In this document: one piece after another, positions 45,556 to 55,317 of the stretch | Position numbering within the stretch: the stretch's first letter is position 1 | Layout: each line of letters begins with the position of its first letter | Source: Allobacillus halotolerans | GTDB lineage: Bacteria; Bacillota; Bacilli; Bacillales; Alkalibacillaceae | Direction of reading: 5' to 3' | Assembly (NCBI RefSeq): GCF_018967645.1 | Contig: NZ_JAHLZF010000001.1 | Coordinates: 124,001-188,000 of the forward strand | DNA length: 64,000 nt | Notes under the pieces: model-generated | What the model was told of the DNA's origin: nothing | The model's database searches: none | Seen by the model: only the letters and a program-made list of their open reading frames with translations | Translations under genes and position numbers: made by a program

Positions 45556-46860
45556 TTATTCCGTAATGATTTGACGGATTAAATCTGGCGGAATCAATGG
45601 TTCTGGTGAAATTTTGATATTTTCTTTTAGCTTTTCTTGAACTTCTTTAACTTCTTCATGATTGCTATGAATCGTCAATAATGGCTCTCCTTTTTCAATG
45701 GTATCGCCTACTTTTTTCTGCAATACAATTCCAACAGAAAGGTCGATTTCTGCATCCTTTGTTAACCTTCCAGCACCTAACATACTTGCTGCATGACCAA
45801 CTTCATCTGCTACAATCTCGTGAATATAACCAGATTCATCAGCAAGAACCTCAAATTGATGCTTTGCCTGTGGCAATAAAGTAGGTTCATCGACAACGGA
45901 CGCATCTCCGCCTTGTGAAGCTAAAAACTCTTTGAATTTTTTCAAAGCATCCCCATTTTCAATACTTTTTTCTAATAATGACCATGCTTCGGTAAGGTTT
46001 TCTGCTTGACCTGCTAAAACAACCATTTGACTACCTAGCGTTAACGATAACTTCGTTAAATCTTCGGGTCCAGTCCCATTTAAGGTATCAATTGCTTCCT
46101 TAACCTCTAAGGCATTTCCGATTGCATTTCCAAGCGGTTGACTCATATCACTGATCACCGCCATTGTATTTCTGCCAACGGAGTTTCCGATCTCAACCAT
46201 TGCTTTAGCTAAATCAACGGATTCACTTTCTTTTTTCATAAATGCACCGACACCCGTTTTTACATCCAAAACAATCGCATCTGCGCCTGCAGCTATTTTT
46301 TTACTCATAATCGAACTGGCAATCAACGGAATGGAGTTGACAGTCGCAGTAACGTCACGAAGTGCATATAATTTTTTATCTGCCGGTGTTAAATTTCCAG
46401 ATTGACCAATGACGGATACTTTTCTCTCATTGACGTTTTGAATAAACTCTTCTTTGGATAGTTCTACATGAAATCCTGGTACAGATTCGAGCTTATCAAT
46501 CGTTCCACCAGTATGGCCGAGACCTCTTCCACTCATCTTCGCAACTGGTACACCAACAGAAGCAACCAGTGGAGCGAGAATCAATGTAGTCGTGTCGCCA
46601 ACGCCACCAGTCGAATGTTTATCGACTTTCGTTCCTTCTATTTCTGATAAATCGATCATGTCACCGGATTGTGCCATCGCCATCGTAATGGCTGCACGTT
46701 CTTCTTTGTTCATGCCTTGGAAATAAAGCGCCATGGCAAAGGCACTTGCTTGATAATCAGGAATTTCCCCAGAAGTGTAACCATCGATGAAGAATTGGAT
46801 TTCCTCTTGGGTCAAAACTTCCCCATCACGCTTTTTGGCAATAATATCGTACATTCTCAT
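45556..46860 (-). CDS. pdp: Pyrimidine-nucleoside phosphorylase
   Basis: Phosphorolyses uridine, deoxyuridine and thymidine in salvage. The thymidine phosphorylase signature ([16 protein letters not shown], near 107-122) and the phosphate-binding [15 protein letters not shown] (near 78-92) are intact, with a C-terminal biotinyl-like domain (about 335-430). A GGAG site 8 bases before the ATG at 46860 gives 434 residues; the GTG at 46869 lies within the ribosome site. It follows pupG. In B. subtilis pdp sits in another operon (deoC-nupC-pdp). Confidence 0.96.
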   Translation of the reverse strand: MRMYDIIAKKRDGEVLTQEEIQFFIDGYTSGEIPDYQASAFAMALYFQGMNKEERAAITMAMAQSGDMIDLSEIEGTKVDKHSTGGVGDTTTLILAPLVASVGVPVAKMSGRGLGHTGGTIDKLESVPGFHVELSKEEFIQNVNERKVSVIGQSGNLTPADKKLYALRDVTATVNSIPLIASSIMSKKIAAGADAIVLDVKTGVGAFMKKESESVDLAKAMVEIGNSVGRNTMAVISDMSQPLGNAIGNALEVKEAIDTLNGTGPEDLTKLSLTLGSQMVVLAGQAENLTEAWSLLEKSIENGDALKKFKEFLASQGGDASVVDEPTLLPQAKHQFEVLADESGYIHEIVADEVGHAASMLGAGRLTKDAEIDLSVGIVLQKKVGDTIEKGEPLLTIHSNHEEVKEVQEKLKENIKISPEPLIPPDLIRQIITE

Positions 46861-46875
46861 ATTGTTCACTCCGTT

Positions 46876-47697
46876 TTACATTTTCGTTAGAATCGAGCGA
46901 ACGATTTGGATGAAATCCGCACGCACACGCTCAGTTGTCTCGATCACTTCTTCATGAGACAACGGTTGGTCCAATATACCTGCTGCCATATTGGAAATAC
47001 AAGAAATCCCTAAAACACTCATTCCTGAGTGGTTCGCAACAATAACCTCAGGAACAGTTGACATTCCAACGGCATCGCCGCCGAGAATACGTAACATTTT
47101 TATTTCGCTGCTTGTTTCATAAGTTGGCCCTGAATTCCCTACATATACGCCTTTACGAATGGTATGTCCTAGCTCATTTGCTGTTTCTTCAGCAATGTTA
47201 CGTAACGTTTTATTATAAGCTTGAGACATATCCGGGAACCGAGGTCCAAGTTCATCAGGATTGGGGCCAATTAATGGATTTGTTCCCATCATATTAATAT
47301 GATCCTGAATAATCATTAAATCGCCAGGTTCAAAATTTTCATTAATACCACCTGCAGCATTCGTAACGATTAATTGATCAATACCTAGTGCATTCATCAC
47401 CAGCACTGGAAATGTCACAGCTTCCATTGGATAGCCCTCATAATAATGAAACCTACCTTGCATGGCCAAAACCGATTGTCCTTCAAGTTCACCAATGACC
47501 AACTGCCCCTTATGCCCAGCTACTGTGGACTTTGGAAAGTGAGGAATCTGTTCATAAGGAATGGTTGTAGGTTCCTCGATATAATCAGCCAATACACCTA
47601 ACCCTGAACCGAGAATCAGTCCAATCGTAGGTTCTTGCTTGTTTAATTTACGTTGAATAAATTGTTTAGCTTCTTCAATTTGATTCATTAACTGCAT
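46876..47697 (-). CDS. pupG: Purine-nucleoside phosphorylase
   Basis: Phosphorolyses guanosine, inosine and the deoxy forms. It is of the trimeric PNP/MTAP type with the phosphate-binding GSGLG near residue 30, VTNAAGGIN near 113, and the purine-binding GPTYETSSEI near 190. Length 273 residues. It lies 22 bp after deoB, giving the usual drm-pupG salvage pair, here extended by pdp. Confidence 0.96.
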   Translation of the reverse strand: MQLMNQIEEAKQFIQRKLNKQEPTIGLILGSGLGVLADYIEEPTTIPYEQIPHFPKSTVAGHKGQLVIGELEGQSVLAMQGRFHYYEGYPMEAVTFPVLVMNALGIDQLIVTNAAGGINENFEPGDLMIIQDHINMMGTNPLIGPNPDELGPRFPDMSQAYNKTLRNIAEETANELGHTIRKGVYVGNSGPTYETSSEIKMLRILGGDAVGMSTVPEVIVANHSGMSVLGISCISNMAAGILDQPLSHEEVIETTERVRADFIQIVRSILTKM

Positions 47698-47719
47698 TTC
47701 ATTAACGCCCCTTTACTAC

Positions 47720-48895
47720 TTATCGAATGTCTTTTAAAAAGCTTTCGCCGTGTGTTGGTAGTTTAATGTTGAAATTATCAGCAATGGTCGCCCCAACATC
47801 TGCGAATGTTTTACGAATTGGTAATTCCTCACCCGTATTGATGTTCTTATGATGAACCAGTAAAGGAACATACTCCCTCGTATGGTCTGTTCCGTGGTGC
47901 ACAGGATCGTTACCATGATCGGCAGTGATGATGAGTAAATCATCTTCTGTCAACTGTTCAAGTAGCTCAGGTAGACGTTCGTCAAAAGCTTCCAAAGCTT
48001 CACCGTATCCAATTGGGTCCCTTCTATGGCCGAACTTCGCATCAAAATCAACTAAATTCAAGAAACTGATACCGGTGAAATCCATTTTCATCGTTTGATG
48101 AATTTGATCCATTCCATCCATATTGTCTTTTGTTCGAATGGCTTTCGTAATTCCTTCACCATCATAGATGTCTGAAATTTTTCCGATCGCAATGACATCA
48201 TAGTTGCTGTCTTTCAGTTCATTCATGACTGTACGACCGAATGGTTTCAATGCATAGTCATGACGGTTGGAAGTACGTTCGAACTCACCAGGTTTTCCAA
48301 TAAAAGGTCGTGCGATAATCCGACCGATCATATATGGCTCGTCTTTCGTAATTTCTCTTACATACTCACAGATTTCATATAATTCATCAAGCGGAACAAC
48401 TTCCTCATGAGCTGCGATTTGTAAAACAGAATCAGCTGAAGTATATACGATTAATGCACCAGTTTCTACATGTGCCTCACCAAGTTCTTTAATGATTTCC
48501 GTACCGGATGCAGGTTTGTTTCCAATGATTTTGCGTCCGAATTTATTCTCAATCTTTTCAATTAACTCATTTGGAAATCCATCAGGAAATGTACGGAAAG
48601 GCTGATCAATGCGAAGACCCATCATTTCCCAGTGTCCAGTCATTGTATCCTTTCCACTCGATGCTTCTTCCATTTTTGTAAAATGTGACTTTGGTTGTTC
48701 CGCTTTCTCAATCCCTTGAATTTCACGAATATTACTTAAACCAAGCTTACTCATATTCGGCATAGTCAATCCGTTCATTTTTTCTGCTATGTGTCCGAGG
48801 GTATCGGCACCTACATCTTTAAATTCCTTTGCATCAGGTGCTTCTCCAATTCCTACAGAATCCATAACGATTAAAAATACGCGTTTAAAATCCAT
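47720..48895 (-). CDS. deoB: Phosphopentomutase
   Basis: Interconverts (deoxy)ribose 1- and 5-phosphate, linking nucleoside phosphorylases to the pentose pathway. Alkaline-phosphatase-like metal sites are seen at the N-terminus ([13 protein letters not shown]), in [11 protein letters not shown] near 86-96, and in [20 protein letters not shown] near 325-344. The frame opens at 48928, but CGGAGGAG 7 bases before the ATG at 48895 gives 391 residues. Also called drm. Confidence 0.96.
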   Translation of the reverse strand: MDFKRVFLIVMDSVGIGEAPDAKEFKDVGADTLGHIAEKMNGLTMPNMSKLGLSNIREIQGIEKAEQPKSHFTKMEEASSGKDTMTGHWEMMGLRIDQPFRTFPDGFPNELIEKIENKFGRKIIGNKPASGTEIIKELGEAHVETGALIVYTSADSVLQIAAHEEVVPLDELYEICEYVREITKDEPYMIGRIIARPFIGKPGEFERTSNRHDYALKPFGRTVMNELKDSNYDVIAIGKISDIYDGEGITKAIRTKDNMDGMDQIHQTMKMDFTGISFLNLVDFDAKFGHRRDPIGYGEALEAFDERLPELLEQLTEDDLLIITADHGNDPVHHGTDHTREYVPLLVHHKNINTGEELPIRKTFADVGATIADNFNIKLPTHGESFLKDIR

Positions 48896-48934
48896 AAAAA
48901 AACTCCTCCGTTTTGTGTTAGTTTCCAATTCGTA

Positions 48935-49822
48935 TTATGCCCGAGGATGATAGGTATGATAAATATCTTTTAACCTTGTTTTTGTCACATGTGTGTAAAT
49001 CTGCGTTGTTGAAATATCCGAATGGCCCAACATTTCTTGAACAGCACGCAAGTCAGCCCCATTCTCTAACAAGTGTGTAGCAAAAGAATGGCGCAACATA
49101 TGTGGCGATACATCTTTTTGAATCCCTTTCTTTAAGACAATTCCCTTTAACACTTTCCAAAAACCTTGTCGGCTCATCGGATTCCCGTGATGATTCAGAA
49201 ATAGAGCGTCTGATTGGTTCTTTTTTTCCAATTGAGAACGAGCCATCTCCACATAACCTTCTATTGCCTCTTGTGCATGTTTTCCAAGCGGTACAATACG
49301 CTCCTTCCCGCCTTTTCCCGTTATTCGTACGAATCCCATCGTTAAATGAAGATCATCCAATTCCAAGGATAGTAATTCAGAAATTCGTAGTCCGGTTGCA
49401 TACAGCATCTCCAACATTGCTTTGTTCCGGAGGTCAAAAGGTGAGTCACCTTGAATGTCGAGTAAAGACTCTACTTCTTGACTTGAAAGAACTTTCGGCA
49501 ACATCCGTTCTTTTTTAGGCGTTTCAATATGTAGGCTCGGATCATGCTCCGCTAAACGCTCATAGATCAAAAAATGATGAAAAGAACGAATGGTTGATAT
49601 CATTCGAGATATTGAAGCCGTTGATTTATCTTGTTCCTTTAAAGACAGCAAAAAATGTTTAATGTGTGGTCGCTCAATCTGCTTGACTTGATGGATGGTG
49701 TATTCGTTTTCCAAGAAAAATTGGTATTGTTTTAAATCTCTCTCATACGATTTTACCGTATTTTCTGCCAATCCCTTTTCAATCGTCAAATAGTGAACAA
49801 AATCAGCAATTTCATTATCCAT
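48935..49822 (-). CDS. xerD: Site-specific tyrosine recombinase XerD (RipX)
   Basis: Chromosome dimer resolution recombinase that acts at dif with XerC/CodV. SAM-like N-terminal DNA-binding domain (about 1-85) and catalytic domain with R146, K170 region, H241-xx-R244, H267 and nucleophile Y276. The start at 49822 ([12 protein letters not shown]) is preceded by GAGGGAG and gives 295 residues, normal for XerD; the longer frame to 49894 crosses a terminator hairpin. It is a core gene, not a phage integrase. Confidence 0.95.
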   Translation of the reverse strand: MDNEIADFVHYLTIEKGLAENTVKSYERDLKQYQFFLENEYTIHQVKQIERPHIKHFLLSLKEQDKSTASISRMISTIRSFHHFLIYERLAEHDPSLHIETPKKERMLPKVLSSQEVESLLDIQGDSPFDLRNKAMLEMLYATGLRISELLSLELDDLHLTMGFVRITGKGGKERIVPLGKHAQEAIEGYVEMARSQLEKKNQSDALFLNHHGNPMSRQGFWKVLKGIVLKKGIQKDVSPHMLRHSFATHLLENGADLRAVQEMLGHSDISTTQIYTHVTKTRLKDIYHTYHPRA

Positions 49823-49851
49823 GACGGTATCTCCCTCAAATGGTGTGACAT

Positions 49852-49888
49852 AAAAAAGGCTATAGTAAGAATTTATCATACTACAGCC
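49852..49888 (-). terminator. Hairpin terminator in the xerD leader
   Basis: Stem GGCTATAGTA / TACTACAGCC (49858-49867 with 49879-49888, one mismatch or wobble) followed on the minus strand by TTTTTT, only 30 bp before the xerD start codon. Confidence 0.7.
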
Positions 49889-49936
49889 CTTCATTTCACT
49901 AAAAAACTATATGTACGAAAGAATATCCAAGAAAAT

Positions 49937-49973
49937 TAAAAAGATGAACCCGAACACTCCGAGATCATCTTAT
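49937..49973 (-). terminator. Candidate fur terminator
   Basis: AAGATGA / TCATCTT pairing (about 49940-49971) with an inner CCGAA/CTCGG-like pairing and TTTTTAATTTT on the minus strand, 20 bp after the fur stop. Confidence 0.45.
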
Positions 49974-49993
49974 CATCTGTTATTTATTTTATT

Positions 49994-50452
49994 TTACGAA
50001 TTGACTTTGCTGGAAATTGTTTGACACTGTTCACAAACACCATGAAAGGTTAAGCGGTGATCTTTCACTTCAAAAGACCATCTTGTCTGAACAATGGCTT
50101 CAACATCACCGAGTAAATCCTCTTCAATTTCCTTTACGGAGCCACACTCCACACAAACGAGATGGTGATGAAAATGTTCTGCCCCTTCTTTTCTGAGGTC
50201 ATAACGAGAAACACCATCGCCAAAGTTGATTTTGTCGACCACTTTTAATTCAGATAACAATTCCAATGTTCGATATACCGTGGCCAACCCAATTTCCGGT
50301 GCTTTTTCCTTTACGAGGAGATAAACATCTTCGGCACTTAAGTGGTCTTCTTCATGTTCCAGCAATACACGCACGGTGGCTTCGCGCTGTGGTGTCAACT
50401 TATAGCTTTGAGATGAAAGTTGTTTTTTGATCTTTTCAATGCGGTTCTCCAC
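49994..50452 (-). CDS. fur: Ferric uptake regulator Fur
   Basis: Iron-responsive repressor. Winged-helix domain (about 10-90) with LATVYRTLELL as recognition helix, then a dimerisation domain with the metal-site HFHHHLVC block, and structural zinc pairs C-X2-C (CVECG) and CEQC. Length 152 residues. The start codon is GTG at 50452 with GGAGAGG 9 bases upstream. A consensus sigma-A promoter and three Per-box-like sites lie upstream. Position next to xerD and spoIIM as in B. subtilis; the family also includes PerR and Zur, but synteny supports Fur. Confidence 0.93.
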   Translation of the reverse strand: MENRIEKIKKQLSSQSYKLTPQREATVRVLLEHEEDHLSAEDVYLLVKEKAPEIGLATVYRTLELLSELKVVDKINFGDGVSRYDLRKEGAEHFHHHLVCVECGSVKEIEEDLLGDVEAIVQTRWSFEVKDHRLTFHGVCEQCQTISSKVNS

Positions 50453-50487
50453 TTTTATGCACCTCTCCTCTTACTCGTTCAAGTTTT

Positions 50488-50516
50488 ATTATAAGTAAGA
50501 GTGTTGAACGTGTCAA
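50488..50516 (-). promoter_or_regulatory. Consensus sigma-A promoter of fur
   Basis: On the minus strand TTGACA (50516-50511) and TATAAT (50493-50488) match consensus perfectly and are separated by 17 bp, 35 bp before the fur start codon. Confidence 0.85.
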
Positions 50517-50517
50517 A

Positions 50518-50572
50518 TTAAAATGATTATTAATAGCAGATTATAATGAATATCATCCTATAATCATTATTA
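50518..50572. promoter_or_regulatory. Three Per-box-like operators upstream of fur
   Basis: Three 15-bp sites at 50518-50532, 50541-50555 and 50558-50572 each match 12 of 14 fixed positions of the PerR box TTATAATNATTATAA. The first begins 1 bp upstream of the fur -35; the third overlaps the spoIIM stop codon. PerR control of fur is known in B. subtilis; Fur itself binds a related sequence, so self-regulation is an alternative. Confidence 0.55.
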
Positions 50573-51199
50573 ATTGATAACTAAGTGGATCGCTTGGCTG
50601 GAAATCAATATTTCTACTACACATCCTGCCAAAAGAATACAAAAGGAAATGGCTAGATTCTTAAAATAGTTCCTCAACACTTCTCCAATCGAAGCTTTGT
50701 TGCCCAACCGGCTAAATAATAAGCGCATCACACGGATACTGAAAATCATACTTCCTGCAGCCAAGAATAGATAAGCTGGGATGATCAACAAATTTTGTGG
50801 AGCGATCGAAACGAGTGAGATAAAAAAACCATCCCAAGCCAATTGATGAACGAGAAAACCAACTGTAAAACCAACGACTACCCCTTTTAAAAATAATAAA
50901 AACCATACAATGGGGAGACCAACAAATGATAAACCAAAAAGGAATAAAAATATCATATATTTACCGTGTGTATACAAGATGTTCAGAAAGCTATCCATAA
51001 TCGCTTGATCTGCTGGTCTTTCAAGCATTTGAAAATAGTTTTCGACAAAGAATAACAGGTCTTGTTGTTGTAAAAAATTCAAGTTCCCGACCAAATTCGC
51101 TCCAAAAATAACACCAATCACAAATAAGACAAACAAAAAGACATATAAGCTGATATAGGGTTCGATTGTATATAACGACCCTTTGATCCATCGTTTCAT
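50570..51199 (-). CDS. spoIIM: Stage II sporulation protein M
   Basis: Membrane protein of 209 residues with about five membrane segments, part of the SpoIID-SpoIIM-SpoIIP engulfment complex, which recruits SpoIIP and SpoIID to the septum. The SpoIIM family block FVGLPIVWFLLFLKGVVVGF is near residues 106-125. Mother-cell (sigma-E) expression is known for the family. It lies between the EndoQ-like gene and fur as in B. subtilis. Confidence 0.94.
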   Translation of the reverse strand: MKRWIKGSLYTIEPYISLYVFLFVLFVIGVIFGANLVGNLNFLQQQDLLFFVENYFQMLERPADQAIMDSFLNILYTHGKYMIFLFLFGLSFVGLPIVWFLLFLKGVVVGFTVGFLVHQLAWDGFFISLVSIAPQNLLIIPAYLFLAAGSMIFSIRVMRLLFSRLGNKASIGEVLRNYFKNLAISFCILLAGCVVEILISSQAIHLVIN

Positions 51200-51274
51200 T
51201 TCAGATCCCCCAATCTCAATTTCCTATTAAAAATCTATGTGAGGAATCATAAAACTAGAACGAAAGATCATGAA

Positions 51275-52441
51275 TTAATCGATGATTTTACCGTAAACGC
51301 CACCACCACCAGCTTGAACAGAGATTTTCCCTTCTCGTAAATCTAATATTTTTCTAGCAATTCGTTCATTGGAATTCTCTTTCAACTGGTCGAAGCTAGC
51401 TTGATGAATGATATACATATCGTGATGTAAATGCTTTCTTAAGCGTTCGAGTGTTTTAGGACCTAATCCTGGAATATAATCCAAAGGAACCTGATGAATG
51501 TAAGGTGGTCTTTCGATAGTGCTATTACGGTTTGAAGATAAGTCCTTTATACGCTCACTGACTCCTCGAATCACATTGGTCGAGCCACAGTTTGGACAAA
51601 CCGTCCCAATGATCTCGGTTGTCTGACAAGCTTTGCACACCGTATGATGATATTTTCCTAAATGTGGATTCATTCCATAATTTGCTTGAATCTTTCTTCC
51701 CGCTTCTTTCTTTAAAGCTTTCTCAAATTCCTTGAACGTTGCTTCTTTTAATTGCAGTGCGTTGTATTCACGAGCAATCTTTTCCAATGAATGAGCATCC
51801 GAATTGGTGAGGAAAGGATAAGATTTTATTTCTTCGATATTCCTGACCATGTCCGTATCTGAGCTTAATCCTAATTCAACAGCATCAATCTGCGCTGGGT
51901 CAAAGACCTCTGACAAGCTCTTCTTCACTCCCTTTCCATATAAGCTTTTAAAGGGTGTGAAAATATGTGCAGGAATAAATAAACCTTGTAATTCCTTCAC
52001 CTTTTTTTGGAGTGCCTTTCCTTCAGTGTAAATTCGTTGAGAGCTTAGTTCTGGATTACTGACGTATTGACGATACCATTGGGCAAAGTTCTTCATTCGT
52101 TCAAGCGTTGGAAAAAAGCAAAGAATATGAATCGGGCCATTACTCTTTGAATCATATATCTCTATTTCCGAACCTAGTAAAACGGTTACCGACCCGTTGG
52201 AAATACCGCCATCAGGTAATTCGATATACTCATTATTCTTTATGGATAATTCGATTTCTTCAAGAACAGCCGGAACGTGGGCATCGATGATTCCAATTAG
52301 ATCCAGCCCCTTCTTCTCTTTTACAAATTCCATGATCGTTGACAGTTTTAATTGGTTGGAAGCAGAAATCTTCACTGGCTTCCCATACATCGTTTCTCCG
52401 ATATGAATATGAATATCTGCATAGAAAGTCGATAAACTCAA
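51275..52441 (-). CDS. yqxK: Endonuclease Q-like protein (YqxK, TIGR00375)
   Basis: Related to EndoQ, which nicks DNA 5' to deaminated bases such as deoxyinosine and deoxyuridine. An N-terminal PHP domain has metal ligands DIHIH at residues 9-13 and SDAHS near 214. A zinc ribbon follows (C-X2-C and C-X2-C, about 268-288). The C-terminus has a helix-hairpin-helix (IPGLGPKTLERL, about 322-333) and a GGGGVYG tail. Length 388 residues. Some relatives are annotated as DNA helicase UvrD-like, but no ATPase motif is present. Confidence 0.87.
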   Translation of the reverse strand: MSLSTFYADIHIHIGETMYGKPVKISASNQLKLSTIMEFVKEKKGLDLIGIIDAHVPAVLEEIELSIKNNEYIELPDGGISNGSVTVLLGSEIEIYDSKSNGPIHILCFFPTLERMKNFAQWYRQYVSNPELSSQRIYTEGKALQKKVKELQGLFIPAHIFTPFKSLYGKGVKKSLSEVFDPAQIDAVELGLSSDTDMVRNIEEIKSYPFLTNSDAHSLEKIAREYNALQLKEATFKEFEKALKKEAGRKIQANYGMNPHLGKYHHTVCKACQTTEIIGTVCPNCGSTNVIRGVSERIKDLSSNRNSTIERPPYIHQVPLDYIPGLGPKTLERLRKHLHHDMYIIHQASFDQLKENSNERIARKILDLREGKISVQAGGGGVYGKIID

Positions 52442-52444
52442 TGG

Positions 52445-52987
52445 TTACACTTCCTTCATTACCGTATAGTACACAGCATGAATGGTTTTGGCATCATGAA
52501 TTTTTTCTTGTTTAATGTATTCAATCGCTTGTGTTGGAGTTAGTTCAATTAATTCGACAAACTCATCCTCATCACCCATAGATTGTTCTTCTACTTTATA
52601 AAGATCTTTTGCTAGAAATAACTCGATTTTTTCATCCGCAAAACCAGGCGAAGTATAGTAAGACATAATAAATTCAAACTGGCGTGCCGCATACCCTGTT
52701 TCTTCTTCCAATTCACGCTCAGCTGTCTTTTCTGACTTTTCTCCAGGTTCTAATTTCCCGGCTGGAATTTCAATAATACTTTTTCCTAAAGGCTTACGGT
52801 ACTGCTCAACCATGATGATTTTTCCTTCATCCGTGAGTGCCAATATGGCAACAGCACCTGGGTGACGAACAATCTCCCGCTTCGATGTTTGCTCGTTGGG
52901 TAAAATAACATCGTCAATCTCTAAATCGATAATTTTTCCTTGATAAACTTTTTCGGTGTGTATTGTTTTCTCTTCGAATTTATTCAC
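52445..52987 (-). CDS. nudF: ADP-ribose pyrophosphatase (Nudix)
   Basis: Hydrolyses ADP-ribose to AMP and ribose 5-phosphate. The Nudix box GX5EX7REXXEEXGX is complete at residues 77-99, and the ADP-ribose pyrophosphatase-type proline lies shortly after it. Length 180 residues, a typical cytoplasmic homodimer size. It is 4 bp upstream of the EndoQ-like gene and divergent from yqkF, as in B. subtilis (nudF/yqkG next to yqkF). Confidence 0.94.
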   Translation of the reverse strand: MNKFEEKTIHTEKVYQGKIIDLEIDDVILPNEQTSKREIVRHPGAVAILALTDEGKIIMVEQYRKPLGKSIIEIPAGKLEPGEKSEKTAERELEEETGYAARQFEFIMSYYTSPGFADEKIELFLAKDLYKVEEQSMGDEDEFVELIELTPTQAIEYIKQEKIHDAKTIHAVYYTVMKEV

Positions 52988-53095
52988 TTCGCATGCCTCC
53001 TACTATTCGATTATTTTACCACAATCGTCTGTTACCAATCATTTGTCTTTCTTATTCGTCAATTCTACAATGAATGACAAAGGGGTGAAGAATCA

Positions 53096-54019
53096 ATGAA
53101 TAAACGTAAACTCGGAAACACAGATCTTCATGTGAGCGAAATTGGCCTGGGTTGTATGAGTCTTGGCACGGACACCAGTCGTGCAAAGGATATTATTCAT
53201 GAGGCCATCCAATCAGGAATTAACTATTTGGATACTGCGGATTTATATGACTTTGGAGAAAATGAAAAAATTGTTGGGGAAGCGATTAAAGGACGACGCG
53301 ATGAAGTAGTCATTGCAACGAAAGGCGGTAATCACTTTGACAAAGACAAAGGAGATTGGTTTTGGGATCCATCCAAAACTTATTTGAAAGAAGCCGTTAA
53401 AAACAGCTTATATCGATTAGGTATTGATGAAATTGATCTTTATCAATTACACGGAGGGACAATTGAGGATCCTTTTGATGAAGTACTTGAAGCATTAGAA
53501 GAAATGCAGCAAGAAGGATTGATTCGTTACTACGGCATTTCATCTATTCGACCAAACGTCATTCAACAATTTCTAGACCGTTCCAAAGTCGTCAGTAATA
53601 TGATGCAGTATAGTTTACTCGACCGAAGACCAGAAGAGTTTGAAGATACCCTTCATCAACAGGAGGTAAGCATCATGGCTAGAGGCAGCTTGGCTAAAGG
53701 TATGCTCACAGAGCATGGTTTGGATAAGTGGGAACAAAAAGGGCAAGATGGCTTTCTTGATTATTCTGGGAAAGAACTACGTCATACAATCAAGGAATTG
53801 CTTGCACTATCAAAAGAAAACAGCCAACCATTACAGTCACTAGCCATGGCTTACTTATTAAAAAACAAAGCACTTGGCAGTTTGGTTATTGGTGCAAGTG
53901 AAGCCAGTCAAATTGAAAAGAACATGAAAGCCTATGAACAAGCATCCATAACCGATGAAATGTACGACGAGTTGCGAACAATAACTAAGTCACAACGATA
54001 TGAGAATCATCGCGTTTAA
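53096..54019 (+). CDS. yqkF: Aldo/keto reductase YqkF
   Basis: An NADPH-dependent (by family) AKR of 307 residues. The catalytic tetrad is visible: Asp in LDTADLYDFG (about 46), Tyr in the same segment (about 51), Lys in ATKGGNH (about 77) and His in YQLHGG (about 118). The physiological substrate is unknown. It is a single rightward gene divergent from nudF; AAAGGGG precedes the ATG. A bidirectional terminator follows. Confidence 0.92.
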   Translation: MNKRKLGNTDLHVSEIGLGCMSLGTDTSRAKDIIHEAIQSGINYLDTADLYDFGENEKIVGEAIKGRRDEVVIATKGGNHFDKDKGDWFWDPSKTYLKEAVKNSLYRLGIDEIDLYQLHGGTIEDPFDEVLEALEEMQQEGLIRYYGISSIRPNVIQQFLDRSKVVSNMMQYSLLDRRPEEFEDTLHQQEVSIMARGSLAKGMLTEHGLDKWEQKGQDGFLDYSGKELRHTIKELLALSKENSQPLQSLAMAYLLKNKALGSLVIGASEASQIEKNMKAYEQASITDEMYDELRTITKSQRYENHRV

Positions 54020-54096
54020 TTCACTCTACACCATGTAACGATTTCAATGGTCACAGGTTATCGTATTCGCTTCATAACTCAATACGCGTTTATACC

Positions 54097-54146
54097 TATA
54101 AGAACGGGATTGATCCTTAAGTAGTGATCAATCCCGTTCTTATTTT
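54097..54146. terminator. Bidirectional terminator between yqkF and the MBL gene
   Basis: A perfect 16-bp stem (54100-54115 with 54126-54141) with A/T-rich flanks. It lies between convergent genes. Confidence 0.88.
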
Positions 54147-54172
54147 AAAATTATTAAAAGGGCTTCTGTCCG

Positions 54173-55147
54173 TTACTTTTGATGAATCATCGAGGGTGCA
54201 TAGTAGCTTATACCATCTGTTTCCACGCTACTGACCGCACCGATACTTTCAAGATAATCTAATTGGCCGATCGTTTCGGACATCGTCAAGCCAAACTGGG
54301 TTTCATACTGTCTGGCAAATAACCACGTACAAATCTCGTACGGCGTCTTTGGACCTTTTTCTTTTAAATAAGCGAATACATTTTCTGCTCGTTTCGACTG
54401 CTTTTCAAGTCGTCGCTCGATTAACTCTTTATGTTCACGAAACGGCTTTCCGTGCCCCGGAAGAAATTGATCGACATCATAGTCCAGCAATTTTTCTAAT
54501 GAATTCCGGTATTCCAGTAATGGTTTTGGCCTAGCGTCACCTTGATTCTTTGGCGGTTCTAACAATGGATTGGAAGATATGTGCTTTAACAAAACATCTC
54601 CGACAATCATTTGGCGATTTTTTTCATCCCAAAAAGATAAATGACTCTGTGCGTGTCCCGGTGTTTCGATTACTCTCATGCCGGGAATTCCTTCAATAAC
54701 GTCTCCCTCAACCAAATAATGATGCAATTCGCTTTTAGAAGAATACTTTTTGGTAACAGCTATTGTTTTTTCGATATTGCGAAAATGATGTGGTACACCC
54801 CACTTTTCATATAGACCATTAAAAAAATCAAGATACTGATCAAAGAATTGATTAGATTGGTTCAGCCACGGCTCAACTAATTTGTGTCCATAAATAATTG
54901 GTTCGTGTTCGAAACGTCCTGTCAGACCAATGTGATCAGGGTGATGATGGGTTAAAATAATCTGCTCGATATCCGATGGTTTTAAGTTAATTTCCTTGAG
55001 ACCAACGACTAACTGATCCCACGCTGTATCTGTATTCACACCTGCATCTATTAATGAGACAGACTCACCTCTATAAACATACATGTGCACATCCCCTACA
55101 GCATAAGGTGTAGGTACGGTTATTTGGTGGAACGATTGGTTTGACAA
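54173..55147 (-). CDS. MBL-fold metallo-hydrolase
   Basis: A 324-residue beta-lactamase-fold hydrolase. The metal motif THHHPDHIG is at 66-74, with further ligands in ETPGHAQSH (about 160) and IVGDVL (about 177) and PGHGKP (about 244). A C-terminal winged-helix-like domain (about 262-320) is of the LACTB2/BLACT type. No signal peptide. The substrate cannot be inferred; thioesterase and RNase-like activities both occur in this group. A single-gene unit between convergent yqkF and divergent ugpQ. Confidence 0.85.
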   Translation of the reverse strand: MSNQSFHQITVPTPYAVGDVHMYVYRGESVSLIDAGVNTDTAWDQLVVGLKEINLKPSDIEQIILTHHHPDHIGLTGRFEHEPIIYGHKLVEPWLNQSNQFFDQYLDFFNGLYEKWGVPHHFRNIEKTIAVTKKYSSKSELHHYLVEGDVIEGIPGMRVIETPGHAQSHLSFWDEKNRQMIVGDVLLKHISSNPLLEPPKNQGDARPKPLLEYRNSLEKLLDYDVDQFLPGHGKPFREHKELIERRLEKQSKRAENVFAYLKEKGPKTPYEICTWLFARQYETQFGLTMSETIGQLDYLESIGAVSSVETDGISYYAPSMIHQK

Positions 55148-55317
55148 TTGTAGGCTCCTTTCATCTAGTTGATTGAATGGTTATTCATTGATTATACTAC
55201 AAAAGTATTTTCATTCGTGAAAAAAATGAAAATTGATATACAGCTAGCTTGATTATTGACTTTTTCCAACCGATACAAGACAATCAAAACAGATAACGAT
55301 TCGAGGTGTTTTTAACT

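Noticed and set aside
48935-49822. Tyrosine recombinase as sign of a prophage or integrative element
   Set aside because: Length, motifs and the fur/deoB neighbourhood identify the housekeeping XerD; no other phage or element gene is near.
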